In this document: piece after piece, positions 7,263 through 15,611 of the stretch
Layout: each line of letters opens with the position of its first letter
Numbering within the stretch: the first letter of the stretch is position 1
Source: an uncultured Eubacteriales bacterium
GTDB taxonomy: Bacteria > Bacillota > Clostridia > TANB77 > CAG-508
NCBI GenBank assembly: GCA_902760765.1
Contig: CACWHO010000001.1
Location: 1-28,531 of the forward strand
DNA: 28,531 nt
Direction: 5' to 3'
Translations under genes and position numbers: made by a program
Notes under the pieces: generated by a model
Told to the model about the DNA's origin: nothing
What the model saw: the letters and a program-made list of their open reading frames with translations, nothing else
Databases searched by the model: none

Positions 7263-8147
7263 ATGTTTCAATTCTTTGCAAACATTTTTGGTTATATATT
7301 AAATTTTATTAATAACATTGTTGGAAACTATGGTTTAGCAATAATTATATTTACAGTTTTAATAAAAATATTAATGTTGCCATTATCAATAAAACAACAA
7401 AAAACAATGAAAAAAAGTGAAAAATTACAGAATCAAATAAAAGCACTTCAGTTTAAATATAAAAATGACCAAGAAACTTTAAATAGAGAGATGATGGCTT
7501 TATATAAAAAAGAAAATATGAGTCCATTTAGTGGTTGTTTAACAGCAATAGTTCAATTTATATTATTAATTTCAGTATTTTATATGGTCAGATTCCCATT
7601 AACATATATGGTAGGAATAGATAAAGACCAAATTAATACTTATATTGAACAAATGAAACAAGACAATATTGCAGTAAGCCAAGGATATGCTGAAATTGAT
7701 GTAATAAGAGAATTAAATTATTTAAAAGAAAAATTTCCAGATGACCAAAATTTAAATAAAATTAATCTAAATATGAATTTCTGTGGATTAGATTTAAGTA
7801 AGATTCCACAACAAAATCTAACAGATTGGACAGTTTATATAATTCCTTTACTTTATATTTTATCAACATTTGTTTCAATGAGAATGACATCAAATACTAA
7901 AAAACCTGAAAAAAATAATAATTTAGATAAAGAAGAGGAAGAAAATAAAGATAAAAAGGAGAAAAACGAAGGAAATGACATGGAAGAAACATTAGAACAA
8001 TCAAACAAAATGATGTCATGGATGATGCCAATTATGTCAGTTTCAATTTCGCTTGTTGCACCATTAGGACTTGCTTTATATTGGTTAGTTAATAATATAC
8101 TTATGATATTTGAAAAGATTTTTACAGATAGAGTTATAAAAGATTAA
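7263..8147 (+). CDS. yidC: Membrane protein insertase YidC/OxaA family
   Basis: Inserts proteins into the cytoplasmic membrane with or without Sec. The 294-residue protein has an N-terminal hydrophobic segment, the LPLSIKQQK motif at about residues 39-47, further membrane segments near residues 95-115, 190-205 and 255-285, and the closing ALYWLVNN motif. It lacks a lipobox signal peptide. The conserved groove Arg of the Gram-positive family (SpoIIIJ Arg73) aligns with Lys35 here, which keeps a positive charge. A highly charged Lys/Glu/Asn insert near residues 210-240 lengthens a cytoplasmic loop. AGGAGG 7250-7255 supports ATG 7263. It lies between yidD and jag as expected. Confidence 0.95.
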   Translation: MFQFFANIFGYILNFINNIVGNYGLAIIIFTVLIKILMLPLSIKQQKTMKKSEKLQNQIKALQFKYKNDQETLNREMMALYKKENMSPFSGCLTAIVQFILLISVFYMVRFPLTYMVGIDKDQINTYIEQMKQDNIAVSQGYAEIDVIRELNYLKEKFPDDQNLNKINLNMNFCGLDLSKIPQQNLTDWTVYIIPLLYILSTFVSMRMTSNTKKPEKNNNLDKEEEENKDKKEKNEGNDMEETLEQSNKMMSWMMPIMSVSISLVAPLGLALYWLVNNILMIFEKIFTDRVIKD

Positions 8148-8178
8148 GTTTATTAATTGCAAGAAAGGATATGAAATC

Positions 8179-8856
8179 ATGGAAAACAGTATTATTTCAG
8201 AAGGTAAAACAACAAATGAAGCAATTGAAAATGGTTTAAGAAAATTAAATGTTTCTAAAAATAAAGTTAATATAAAAGTATTAGAAAATGAAGAAAAAAG
8301 GAGCTTTTTTAGTATTTTAACACCAAGAGTTGTTAGAGTACAGTTAACTTTAAAAGATGTAAAACCAGAAAAGGTTGTTGTTGAGCTAACAGAAGAAGAA
8401 CAAAATATAGCTGAAAAAAATATTAAATCTTTTTTAGATGATTTCTTAAAAAATATAGATGAAAATGCAGATGTTAAAATAAACACATCAAAAGATGGAA
8501 TAAATGTTAATATTAATAGTGAAAAATGTGGATTTTTAATAGGATATAGGGGAGATACATTATATGCTATGCAAAGTATAATATCTGCAGTTGCTAATAA
8601 AGGTGTAAAAGATAAGGTAAGGGTAATTTTAGATATAGAAAATTATAAAGAAAAAAGAAAGAAAACATTAGAAGATTTAGCTGATAAAATAGCTGCAACA
8701 GTAGTAAAAACAAAAAAATCAGTTACATTAGAACCAATGAATGCATATGAAAGAAAAATAATCCATACAAAATTGCAAGACAGTGAAAAGGTAGAAACAA
8801 GAAGCATTGGTGAAGAACCAAGAAGAAAAGTTGTAATTGAATTAAAAAGAAAATAA
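8179..8856 (+). CDS. jag: RNA-binding protein Jag/KhpB
   Basis: Cytoplasmic RNA-binding protein that acts with KhpA in cell-envelope and division control in Firmicutes. The 225-residue product has the three expected domains in order: Jag-N at about residues 5-55 (EGKTTNEAIENGLRKLN, then a FFSIL turn), a type II KH domain near 105-150 with the loop GYRG in FLIGYRGDTLYAMQ, and an R3H-like C-terminus (MNAYERKIIHTKLQ, then RRKVVIELKRK). AAAGGA 13 bases upstream supports ATG 8179. It follows yidC by 31 bp, the standard arrangement, and closes the operon at the strong terminator behind it. Confidence 0.94.
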   Translation: MENSIISEGKTTNEAIENGLRKLNVSKNKVNIKVLENEEKRSFFSILTPRVVRVQLTLKDVKPEKVVVELTEEEQNIAEKNIKSFLDDFLKNIDENADVKINTSKDGINVNINSEKCGFLIGYRGDTLYAMQSIISAVANKGVKDKVRVILDIENYKEKRKKTLEDLADKIAATVVKTKKSVTLEPMNAYERKIIHTKLQDSEKVETRSIGEEPRRKVVIELKRK

Positions 8857-8873
8857 TTTAAATAAAATCGGAG

Positions 8874-8929
8874 GTCAAAGGTCAGATTTTACTTTATAAA
8901 TAAAAGTAATTTCTATCTTTGACTTTTTT
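8874..8929 (+). terminator. Terminator after jag
   Basis: Outer arms GTCAAAG 8874-8880 and CTTTGAC 8917-8923 enclose an inner hairpin (TTACTTT/AAAGTAA) and are followed by six T at 8924-8929. It closes the rpmH-jag operon. Confidence 0.65.
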
Positions 8930-8981
8930 ATATAGTTAAAAATATTGTAATTTTTTAAAACTAGAAAGGAAGTAAAATAAA

Positions 8982-10355
8982 ATGGACGTAATAGCTTCAA
9001 TTTCAACAGCTCCAGGAATTGGTGGAATTGGAATTGTTAGAATGAGTGGCGAAGATTGTTTTAAAGTATTAGATAAAATATTTGAGCCAAAAAAGAAAGA
9101 AAAAATAGAAGATATAAAAGGTTATACTATGAAATATGGACATATTGTGGAAAATGGAAAAATTGTAGATGAAGTTCTTGTTTCATATTTTAAAAAGCCT
9201 AGAAGTTATACAACAGAAAATATGTGTGAAATAAACACACATGGTGGAAATATTGTGATTAGAAAAATACTTGATTTATGTTTAAAAAATGGCGCAAATC
9301 TTGCGGAACCAGGTGAATTCACCAAAAGAGCTTTTTTAAATGGAAGGATAGATTTATTACAAGCAGAGTCTGTAATTGATATTATAGATAGCAAATCTGA
9401 AAAGGAATTAAATACTGGAATGAAACAACTTCAGGGTCAATTATCAAATAAAATAAAAGAAATAAAACAAGAAATAATGGATGTAATGGTAAATGTTGAT
9501 GTAAGTATAGATTATCCAGAATATGACGTAGAAGAAGTTGAAAATAAAGAAGTTTTAAATATGCTAGATAGTGTACAAGCTAAATTAGAAAAATTAGAAA
9601 AAAGCTTTGATACTGGAAAAGTTCTTAAAAATGGAATAAAAACAGCAATTATAGGAAAACCAAATGCTGGAAAATCTTCACTATTAAATGCAATATTACA
9701 TGAAGATAGAGCAATTGTTACGGAATATGAAGGAACAACAAGAGATACAATAGAAGAATTTGTAAATATAAATGGAATTCCTTTAAAATTAATTGATACA
9801 GCTGGAATAAGAGAAAATTCAAATGATGAAATAGAGAAAATAGGAATAAAAAAATCTAAAGAAATAGCAAATACAGCTGATTTAGTAATAGCAATTTTTG
9901 ATTCATCAAAAGAATTAACACAAGAAGATATTGAGATATTAAATTTAATAAAAAATAAAAAAGCAATTATTATATTAAATAAATCAGATTTAAATACTAT
10001 TTTAGACGTAAATGATAAAAGATTTACAGATGTTACAAAAGATATTGTAAAAATATCTGCTTTAAATGGGGAAGGAATAGAAGATTTATATTCAAAAATT
10101 TTGGATATGTTCAATTTGAATCAAATAAATTTAGATAATGATATTATAATTACAAACTTAAGACATAAAAATTTAATTATGAAGGCAATTGAAAGCACGA
10201 AAAAGGCAAGAGAGACAATTTTACAAGGTATGCCTATTGATATTATAGCTATTTTTATAAAAGACATTTTAGAGGATTTAGGAGCCATAACTGGCGAATA
10301 TGTTACTGAAGATATTATAAATGAAATATTTTCTAAATTTTGTTTGGGTAAATAA
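8982..10355 (+). CDS. mnmE: tRNA modification GTPase MnmE
   Basis: With MnmG it forms the complex that installs cmnm5 groups on wobble U34 of several tRNAs, using GTP, FAD and methylene-THF. The 457-residue protein has the N-terminal tetrahydrofolate-binding domain (IASISTAPGIGGIGIVRMSG), a helical domain split by the GTPase insert, G1 GKPNAGKSS near residues 225-233, G2 EGTTRDT, G3 DTAGIREN, G4 NKSD, and the C-terminal Cys-x-Gly-Lys at residues 454-457 (CLGK). Everything is intact and length is typical. A GAAAGGAAG site precedes ATG 8982. It is separated from its partner mnmG by an unusual 300-bp gap. Confidence 0.97.
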   Translation: MDVIASISTAPGIGGIGIVRMSGEDCFKVLDKIFEPKKKEKIEDIKGYTMKYGHIVENGKIVDEVLVSYFKKPRSYTTENMCEINTHGGNIVIRKILDLCLKNGANLAEPGEFTKRAFLNGRIDLLQAESVIDIIDSKSEKELNTGMKQLQGQLSNKIKEIKQEIMDVMVNVDVSIDYPEYDVEEVENKEVLNMLDSVQAKLEKLEKSFDTGKVLKNGIKTAIIGKPNAGKSSLLNAILHEDRAIVTEYEGTTRDTIEEFVNINGIPLKLIDTAGIRENSNDEIEKIGIKKSKEIANTADLVIAIFDSSKELTQEDIEILNLIKNKKAIIILNKSDLNTILDVNDKRFTDVTKDIVKISALNGEGIEDLYSKILDMFNLNQINLDNDIIITNLRHKNLIMKAIESTKKARETILQGMPIDIIAIFIKDILEDLGAITGEYVTEDIINEIFSKFCLGK

Positions 10356-10655
10356 AACAAATAAACATAAAACATTTACTACATAATTTTAAAACAAAAC
10401 TAATAAGTTAAAATTTATAAATATTAAAAAATAATTAAATTAATAAGTAAAAAGAATAAAAAATTGCTTATTAATATATATAATTTATTAGTTAATATTT
10501 TCTTAAAAATAAAAAAAACAATATTTTTAAGTTTCATAAGAAATTAAAAAATGTTTCACAAAAATAAAATATTTGTATTAATTAATATAAAAATTTAAAT
10601 TGATTTAAAAAAATAGATAATATTAAGTAATCTAAAAATAAGGGGAGATAATAAA
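10356..10655. other. 300-bp gap between mnmE and mnmG with A/T hairpins
   Basis: No gene. It contains two perfect inverted repeats made almost only of A/T: 10439-10447 with 10467-10475 (9 bp), and 10502-10511 with 10522-10531 (10 bp). Neither has a clear T run, so they are at best weak terminators. A lone TGTTTCAC at 10552-10559 matches one half of a parS site. No promoter with both hexamers is apparent. mnmG has its own good ribosome site (AGGGGAG before ATG 10656). Confidence 0.5.
10439..10531 (+). terminator. Weak hairpin pair after mnmE
   Basis: Two successive A/T-rich stem-loops (9 and 10 bp, both perfect) in the mnmE-mnmG gap. They may slow or end mnmE transcription; lacking GC pairs and a T tract, they are doubtful terminators. 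Confidence 0.25.
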
Positions 10656-12530
10656 ATGAGTTATTTTGCAGGAGAATATGATATAGCAGTAATTGGAGCA
10701 GGACATGCAGGATGTGAGGCAGGACTTGCAGCAGCAAGATTAGGAATGAAAACATTAGTATTTTCAATAAGCCTAGAGTGTGTAGCAAATATGCCATGTA
10801 ATCCACATATAGGTGGAAGCTCAAAAGGACATTTAGTAAGAGAAATAGATGCACTTGGTGGAGAGATGGGAAAAAACATAGATAAAACTATGATTCAAAT
10901 AAAAATGTTGAACACATCAAAAGGACCAGCTGTACATTCATTAAGAGCTCAAGCTGATAGAAAAAGATATCATATGGAAATGAAACATACTTTAGAAAAA
11001 CAACCTAACTTATTTTTAAAACAAGGAGAGATTGTAGATATTAAAGTAGAAAATGGAAAAGTAGTTGGTGTTGAAACTGATGTAGGAGCAATATATAAAG
11101 TAAAAGCAGTAATTGTTGCAACAGGAACATATTTAAAAGGTAAAATTTTTATGGGAGAATTTTCAAAAGAAAGTGGACCAGATGGTGTATCAGCAGCAAA
11201 TAAATTATCAGATTCTTTAAGAAGAATAGGTGTTGAGTTAGTTAGATTTAAAACAGGAACACCAGCAAGAGTAAATAAAAGAAGTATAGATTTTAGTAAG
11301 ATGGAAGTACAAAAAGGTGACGAAAATATTGTTCCATTTTCATTTGAAGATGATATAAAAGATTTAAAACAAGTTGATTGTTATTTAACATATACAAATG
11401 AAAATACACATAAAATTATTAGAGATAATTTACATAGGTCTCCATTATATGCAGGGGAAATAAAAGGAACAGGACCAAGATATTGCCCATCAATTGAAGA
11501 TAAAGTAGTAAGGTTTAGTGATAAACCAAGACATCAAGCTTTTGTTGAGCCAATTGGAATTGATACAGATGAAATGTATATACAAGGTTTAAGTTCTTCA
11601 TTACCAGAAGAAGTGCAAATTGCATTATATAGAACGATTCCTGGACTTGAAAATTGTGAATTTACAAGAAGTGCATATGCAATAGAATACGATTGTATAA
11701 ATCCATCAAACTTAAAATTATCTCTAGAATATAAAGGGATAGATGGATTATTTATGGCAGGTCAAACAAATGGCACATCTGGATATGAAGAAGCAGCATG
11801 CCAAGGATTAATTGCAGGAATAAATGCTTCACAAAAAATAAAAGGCAAAGAACCATTGATATTGGATAGAACTCAAGGATATATTGGTGTATTAATAGAT
11901 GATATTGTTACAAAAGGAACAAATGAACCATATAGAATGATGACATCAAGAGCCGAATATAGACTTCTTTTAAGACAAGATAATGCAGATTTAAGATTAA
12001 CAGAAATTGGACATGAAATTGGTTTAATTTCAGATGAAAGATACAAAAGATTTTTACATAAAAAAGAAAATATTGAAAAAGAAATAAACAGATTAAAAAG
12101 TACTGTTGTAAAACCATCAGAAGAAGTCAATAAAATACTTAGAGAAAATGGAACAACAGAACTTACAACAGGAACAAAAATGTCTGAACTAATAAAAAGA
12201 ACTGAACTTGATTATGATAAATTGGCAGAAATAGATAAAGAAAGACCAGAATTAACATTACAAGAAAAAGAAGAAGTAGAAATTCAAATAAAATATGAAG
12301 GATATATAAAGATGGAAGAAGCACAGGTTGAAAAATTTAAAAAACTAGAGACAAAACTTCTACCAGAAGATATTGATTACCAGAAAATTGAAGGATTGAG
12401 TTTAGAAGCAAGACAAAAATTAAATAAATTTAAGCCACGTTCAATTGGACAAGCTTCAAGAATATCTGGAGTTTCTCCAGCAGATATATCTGTTTTACTA
12501 ATCAATTTACAAGTTAGAAACAAAGAATAA
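10656..12530 (+). CDS. mnmG: tRNA uridine-5-carboxymethylaminomethyl synthase MnmG (GidA)
   Basis: FAD-dependent partner of MnmE in wobble-uridine modification. The 624-residue protein has the dinucleotide-binding motif GAGHAG at residues 14-19, the conserved MPCNPHIGGSSKGHLVREID block, VATGTYLKG, ARYC-type GPRYCPSIEDK, AYAIEYDC, and GQTNGTSGYEEAACQGL closing the FAD domain. A helical C-terminal domain (MSELIKRTELDY, RPRSIGQASRISG-like end) binds MnmE and tRNA. Length is normal (about 620-630). Placement before rsmG matches the widespread mnmE-mnmG-rsmG-parA-parB order. Confidence 0.97.
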   Translation: MSYFAGEYDIAVIGAGHAGCEAGLAAARLGMKTLVFSISLECVANMPCNPHIGGSSKGHLVREIDALGGEMGKNIDKTMIQIKMLNTSKGPAVHSLRAQADRKRYHMEMKHTLEKQPNLFLKQGEIVDIKVENGKVVGVETDVGAIYKVKAVIVATGTYLKGKIFMGEFSKESGPDGVSAANKLSDSLRRIGVELVRFKTGTPARVNKRSIDFSKMEVQKGDENIVPFSFEDDIKDLKQVDCYLTYTNENTHKIIRDNLHRSPLYAGEIKGTGPRYCPSIEDKVVRFSDKPRHQAFVEPIGIDTDEMYIQGLSSSLPEEVQIALYRTIPGLENCEFTRSAYAIEYDCINPSNLKLSLEYKGIDGLFMAGQTNGTSGYEEAACQGLIAGINASQKIKGKEPLILDRTQGYIGVLIDDIVTKGTNEPYRMMTSRAEYRLLLRQDNADLRLTEIGHEIGLISDERYKRFLHKKENIEKEINRLKSTVVKPSEEVNKILRENGTTELTTGTKMSELIKRTELDYDKLAEIDKERPELTLQEKEEVEIQIKYEGYIKMEEAQVEKFKKLETKLLPEDIDYQKIEGLSLEARQKLNKFKPRSIGQASRISGVSPADISVLLINLQVRNKE

Positions 12531-12607
12531 ATTTATAAAAATCAATTTAAAAAGAAAATAACAGGAAAGATATTTAGAAATAAAACAAGAAAGGAAAAAT
12601 TTTTAAT

Positions 12608-13327
12608 ATGGAAATTAATGAATTTTCAAATAAAATGAAATTTTATGGAGAAAAAATTAGTTTAAAGTTTAATGAGAAACAACTAAATAAATTTTATTTA
12701 TATATGAATCTTTTAATAGAATGGAATGAAAAAATAAATTTAACAGCAATAACAGAGCCAGATGAAATAATTATAAAGCATTTTATTGATTCATTAACAA
12801 TAGAAAAATACATAGAAGAAAATAGTACACTTGCAGATATTGGTACAGGAGCAGGATTTCCTGGAATACCACTTAAAATTTATAGAGATGATATAAATAT
12901 AAAATTAATAGATTCATTAAATAAAAGAATAAACTTTTTAAATGAGGTTATAGAAAAATTAGAACTTAAAAATATTAACACAGTACATTCAAGAATAGAA
13001 GATTTTGGAAAAAATAAAAAAAATAGAGAAAAGTTTGATTTTGCTACCGCAAGGGCAGTTGCAAATATGAGTACACTTGCTGAATACCTTCTTCCTGTTG
13101 TAAAAGTTGGAGGAAAATGTATTTGCATGAAAGGAAATGTTATTGAAGAAGAATTAAACAATTCAAAAAATGCAATAAATATTTTAGGAGGAAAAGTATT
13201 AAAAATAGATAAATTTAATTTACCTGATACGGATATTGAAAGAAATATTATAATTATAGAAAAAGAAAAAAATACTCCAAATAAATATCCTAGAAAAGCA
13301 GGTATTCCATCAAAAGAGCCATTATAA
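12608..13327 (+). CDS. rsmG: 16S rRNA (guanine-N7) methyltransferase RsmG (GidB)
   Basis: SAM-dependent enzyme that methylates G527 of 16S rRNA. The 239-residue protein has NLTAITEPDEIIIKHFIDSL, the SAM-binding loop ADIGTGAGFPGIPL near residues 76-89, the ATARAVANM motif, and the conserved C-terminal KYPRKAGIPSKEPL. GAAAGGA precedes ATG 12608. The last codons form the left arm of the terminator that follows, a compact arrangement. Its place between mnmG and parA is standard. Confidence 0.97.
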   Translation: MEINEFSNKMKFYGEKISLKFNEKQLNKFYLYMNLLIEWNEKINLTAITEPDEIIIKHFIDSLTIEKYIEENSTLADIGTGAGFPGIPLKIYRDDINIKLIDSLNKRINFLNEVIEKLELKNINTVHSRIEDFGKNKKNREKFDFATARAVANMSTLAEYLLPVVKVGGKCICMKGNVIEEELNNSKNAINILGGKVLKIDKFNLPDTDIERNIIIIEKEKNTPNKYPRKAGIPSKEPL

Positions 13328-13339
13328 TACGGCTCTTTT
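13312..13339 (+). terminator. Terminator overlapping the end of rsmG
   Basis: AAAAGAGCC 13312-13320 pairs with GGCTCTTTT 13331-13339 around a 10-base loop that contains the rsmG stop codon. The T tract lies within the right arm. The next gene has its own promoter. Confidence 0.6.
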
Positions 13340-13375
13340 AAATTATAAATTTTTAAAACTTTTGTTGTGAAAATA

Positions 13376-13404
13376 TTGACTTTTTATATAAAAATGTATA
13401 TCAT
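13376..13404 (+). promoter_or_regulatory. parA promoter
   Basis: TTGACT 13376-13381 and TATCAT 13399-13404 with a 17-bp spacer. It lies between the rsmG terminator and the parA start; transcription would begin near 13411. Confidence 0.7.
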
Positions 13405-13463
13405 AGAATAAGATAGAAAAGAAATATATAAGTAAACATTTACTATTACAAAGGAGGCATATT

Positions 13464-14252
13464 GTGGGAAAAATTATATCAATAGCAAATCAAAAAGGTG
13501 GAGTAGGAAAGACTACAACAGCAATAAATTTTAGTGCAATGCTTGCAAAAAAAGGTAAAAAAGTTTTATTAATAGATGCAGACCCACAAGGTAATGCAAC
13601 AAGTGGTGTTGGAGGAGAAAAAGATGTAGAATTTTCTACATATGATGTACTTGTTGGAGATACAAAAATAGAAGAAGTAATACAAGATACAGCGGTAAAA
13701 AACTTACAAGTGTGTCCTTCAAATATAAACCTAGCAGGAGCAGAAGTAGAATTAGTTTCTATGATGTCAAGAGAACAAAGGCTTAAAGAAAAATTAGAAA
13801 ACATTAAAAATGAGTATGATTATATTCTTATAGATTGTCCACCATCATTAGGATTAATAACACTTAATGCATTTACAGCATCAGATAGTGTTTTAATTCC
13901 TGTACAATGTGAATATTATGCTTTGGAAGGATTAGGACAACTTTTAAATACAATAGATTTAGTAAGAAAACATTTAAATAAAAACTTAGAAATTGAAGGA
14001 GCATTGCTTACAATGTATAGTGCGAGAACAAATCTATCAAATCAGGTTGTAAATGAAGTAAAAAGATATTTTAATGATAAAGTTTATAAAAACGTAATAC
14101 CTAGAAATGTAAGATTAAGTGAAGCACCAAGCTTTGGAATGCCAATAACTGAATATGACCCAAGGTCAAAAGGTGCAAAAGCATATTTGAAATTTACAAA
14201 AGAATTTTTAAAAATAAATGAGAGTGACAAAAAAGCAAAACACATGATGTAA
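13464..14252 (+). CDS. parA: Chromosome partitioning ATPase ParA/Soj
   Basis: Walker-type ATPase that binds nucleoid DNA, works with ParB-parS in origin segregation and, in Firmicutes, modulates DnaA. The 262-residue protein has the deviant Walker A KGGVGKTT at residues 11-18 with its signature Lys11, switch I DADPQGNATSG near 39-49, and Walker B YILIDCPPSLGL. It starts with GTG at 13464, placed 6 bases after a perfect AAGGAGG (13451-13457). It has no N-terminal DNA-binding extension, so it is the chromosomal Soj type. parB follows after 30 bp in the same transcript. Confidence 0.95.
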   Translation: MGKIISIANQKGGVGKTTTAINFSAMLAKKGKKVLLIDADPQGNATSGVGGEKDVEFSTYDVLVGDTKIEEVIQDTAVKNLQVCPSNINLAGAEVELVSMMSREQRLKEKLENIKNEYDYILIDCPPSLGLITLNAFTASDSVLIPVQCEYYALEGLGQLLNTIDLVRKHLNKNLEIEGALLTMYSARTNLSNQVVNEVKRYFNDKVYKNVIPRNVRLSEAPSFGMPITEYDPRSKGAKAYLKFTKEFLKINESDKKAKHMM

Positions 14253-14282
14253 AAATAAAAATGTTGAATAGGAGTGATTTAA

Positions 14283-15134
14283 ATGCCTAAAAAAACAGGA
14301 TTAGGAAAGGGATTGGATGCATTATTTGGACCAATTCCAGAAGAAGAAAAAATACAAGAAACAGATGTATTAAAAAATTTGAATATAAATGAAGTTGAGC
14401 CAAACAGAAATCAACCTAGAAAAAATTTTAAGCAAGATGCATTGGAAGAACTTGCAGAATCAATAAAAGAATATGGATTAATACAACCAATTATAGTAAC
14501 AAAAAAAGATGATTATTATAGTATTATTGCAGGAGAAAGAAGATGGAGAGCATGTAAATTAGCAGGATTAACTGAAATTCCTGCAATAATTAGAGATGAT
14601 GATGAAAGAAAAAACACAGAAATTGCATTAATAGAAAATATCCAAAGAGAAGATTTAAATCCATATGAAAAAGCACTTGGAATAAAAAATTTAATGGAAA
14701 ATTATGGACTTACACAAGAAGATGTTGCTAAAAAATTAGGAAAAAGCAGAAGTGCAATTGCAAATACTGTAAGAACATTAAATTTAGACCCAAGAGTATT
14801 GGAATTGGTAAAGCAGGGAAAATTAACTGAAGGACATTGCAGAAGTTTACTTGCTATAACAGACCCAGAAAAACAATATATGACAGCATTAAATATTATT
14901 GAAAGAGGAACAACTGTTAGAGAAATTGAACAAAGAAATAAAAAAATAAATGCAAAAAAAGTTTCAAAAGAAGAATTAAAAAGAGTAAATATTTTATATA
15001 ATGATATTGAAAATACATTTCAAGGCTTTTTTGGAACAAAAGTAAAAATAAATCCAGGAAAGAAAAAAGGCAAGATTGTAATTGAATATGCCTCAAATGA
15101 AGATTTAGAGAGAATTCTTAAACTTATGAAATAA
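14283..15134 (+). CDS. parB: Chromosome partitioning protein ParB/Spo0J
   Basis: CTP-dependent DNA clamp that loads at parS and spreads near the origin, recruiting SMC and stimulating ParA. The 283-residue product has the N-terminal KKTGLGKGLDALFG peptide that contacts ParA, the ParB/Srx box NRNQPRKNF, the CTP-binding motifs GERRWRA (residues 84-90) and ENIQREDLNPYEKA (from about 118), a helix-turn-helix LTQEDVAKKLGKSRSAIANT, and a C-terminal dimer domain. Length is typical. I find no full parS palindrome in the window. It is the last housekeeping gene before the tRNAs and the secretion cluster. Confidence 0.95.
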   Translation: MPKKTGLGKGLDALFGPIPEEEKIQETDVLKNLNINEVEPNRNQPRKNFKQDALEELAESIKEYGLIQPIIVTKKDDYYSIIAGERRWRACKLAGLTEIPAIIRDDDERKNTEIALIENIQREDLNPYEKALGIKNLMENYGLTQEDVAKKLGKSRSAIANTVRTLNLDPRVLELVKQGKLTEGHCRSLLAITDPEKQYMTALNIIERGTTVREIEQRNKKINAKKVSKEELKRVNILYNDIENTFQGFFGTKVKINPGKKKGKIVIEYASNEDLERILKLMK

Positions 15135-15153
15135 AAATAAAATTTTATAAAAT

Positions 15154-15169
15154 AAAAAGTGAACTTTTT
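15154..15169 (+). terminator. Weak hairpin after parB
   Basis: AAAAAG 15154-15159 and CTTTTT 15164-15169 around a TGAA tetraloop, 20 bp after the parB stop. It is short and mostly A/T, hence low confidence. Confidence 0.3.
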
Positions 15170-15172
15170 CTA

Positions 15173-15201
15173 TTGACAAATGCCTGTAAAAATGCTAATA
15201 T
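15173..15201 (+). promoter_or_regulatory. tRNA-Ser promoter with embedded inverted repeat
   Basis: TTGACA 15173-15178 and TAATAT 15196-15201, 17-bp spacer. The GACA of the -35 is the start of an 11-bp arm (GACAAATGCCT, 15175-15185) repeated in inverse orientation at 15215-15225, so the two arms bracket the -10 and the likely start site. Confidence 0.75.
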
Positions 15202-15225
15202 TAATAATGCCCTTAGGCATTTGTC
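15175..15225. repeat. 11-bp perfect inverted repeat around the tRNA promoter
   Basis: GACAAATGCCT at 15175-15185 and its exact reverse complement at 15215-15225, arms starting 40 bp apart. Only the right arm would be transcribed from the promoter, so a role at the DNA level (operator or looping site) fits better than an RNA hairpin. Readthrough RNA from parB would contain both arms. Confidence 0.6.
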
Positions 15226-15246
15226 CTATAATAGGAAAGTCATAAG

Positions 15247-15262
15247 TAGATTTTAAAATCTA
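15247..15262. repeat. 16-bp palindrome in the tRNA leader
   Basis: TAGATTTTAAAATCTA is a perfect palindrome about 30 bp before the mature tRNA. It may fold in the leader RNA or be chance in AT-rich DNA. Confidence 0.4.
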
Positions 15263-15293
15263 AAAATTTTTGATTTTCTTATTCTTATTATTT

Positions 15294-15385
<92 letters not shown>

Positions 15386-15395
15386 AAGAAATAAA

Positions 15396-15440
15396 AAGAT
15401 ATAAAGACCATAATTTTATAGTTTTTATATCTTATTTTTT
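15396..15440 (+). terminator. Terminator after tRNA-Ser(TGA)
   Basis: AAGATATAAA 15396-15405 pairs perfectly with TTTATATCTT 15424-15433; six T follow at 15435-15440. It lies between the two tRNAs, although the second shows no promoter of its own, so readthrough must feed it. Confidence 0.65.
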
Positions 15441-15447
15441 TATAAAT

Positions 15448-15537
15448 GTAGGTGTACCCAAGTGGTGAAGGGGCGAGTTTGCTAAACTTGTAGGTCGAGT
15501 TTTCGGCGCGGAGGTTCGAACCCTCTCACCTACGCCA
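15448..15537 (+). tRNA. tRNA-Ser(GCT)
   Basis: A 90-base class II tRNA. The acceptor GTAGGTG (15448-15454) pairs with CACCTAC, then discriminator G and encoded CCA at 15535-15537. The anticodon loop TTGCTAA has GCT, decoding AGC/AGU. The variable arm is long, as serine tRNAs require, and the T arm has GAGGTTCGAACCCTC. It lies 62 bp after the first serine tRNA. Its 3' end is a typical integration target, but I see no repeat of it elsewhere in the window. Confidence 0.95.
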
Positions 15538-15539
15538 AG

Positions 15540-15568
15540 AATCCTGAATGTATTTTCGGGATTTTTTT
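15540..15568 (+). terminator. Terminator after tRNA-Ser(GCT)
   Basis: A 9-bp stem (15540-15548 with 15555-15563, one G-T pair), 6-base loop, then seven T at 15562-15568. It isolates the tRNAs from the secretion cluster. Confidence 0.78.
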
Positions 15569-15581
15569 GATGCAAGAAATA

Positions 15582-15611
15582 TTGACAAAAATAAAAAGAT
15601 TATGGTACAAT
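15582..15611 (+). promoter_or_regulatory. Promoter of the pilin-like genes
   Basis: TTGACA 15582-15587 and TACAAT 15606-15611, 18-bp spacer. It follows the tRNA terminator and drives the first secretion gene, with a leader of about 55 bases. Confidence 0.8.

Noticed and set aside
9512..10114. Long open frame antisense to mnmE, and similar ones opposite yidC/jag, dnaN, mnmG and the hydrolase gene
   Set aside because: They lack ribosome sites, have low-complexity Ser/Phe/Ile-rich products and mirror strongly conserved genes, so they are shadows.
10552..10559. TGTTTCAC, half of the parS palindrome
   Set aside because: The other half (GTGAAACA) is absent; the next bases are AAAAATAA. No full parS site was seen in the window.
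15227..15232. TATAAT as an alternative tRNA -10
   Set aside because: No -35-like hexamer at 16-18 bp upstream; the pair at 15173-15201 is far better.
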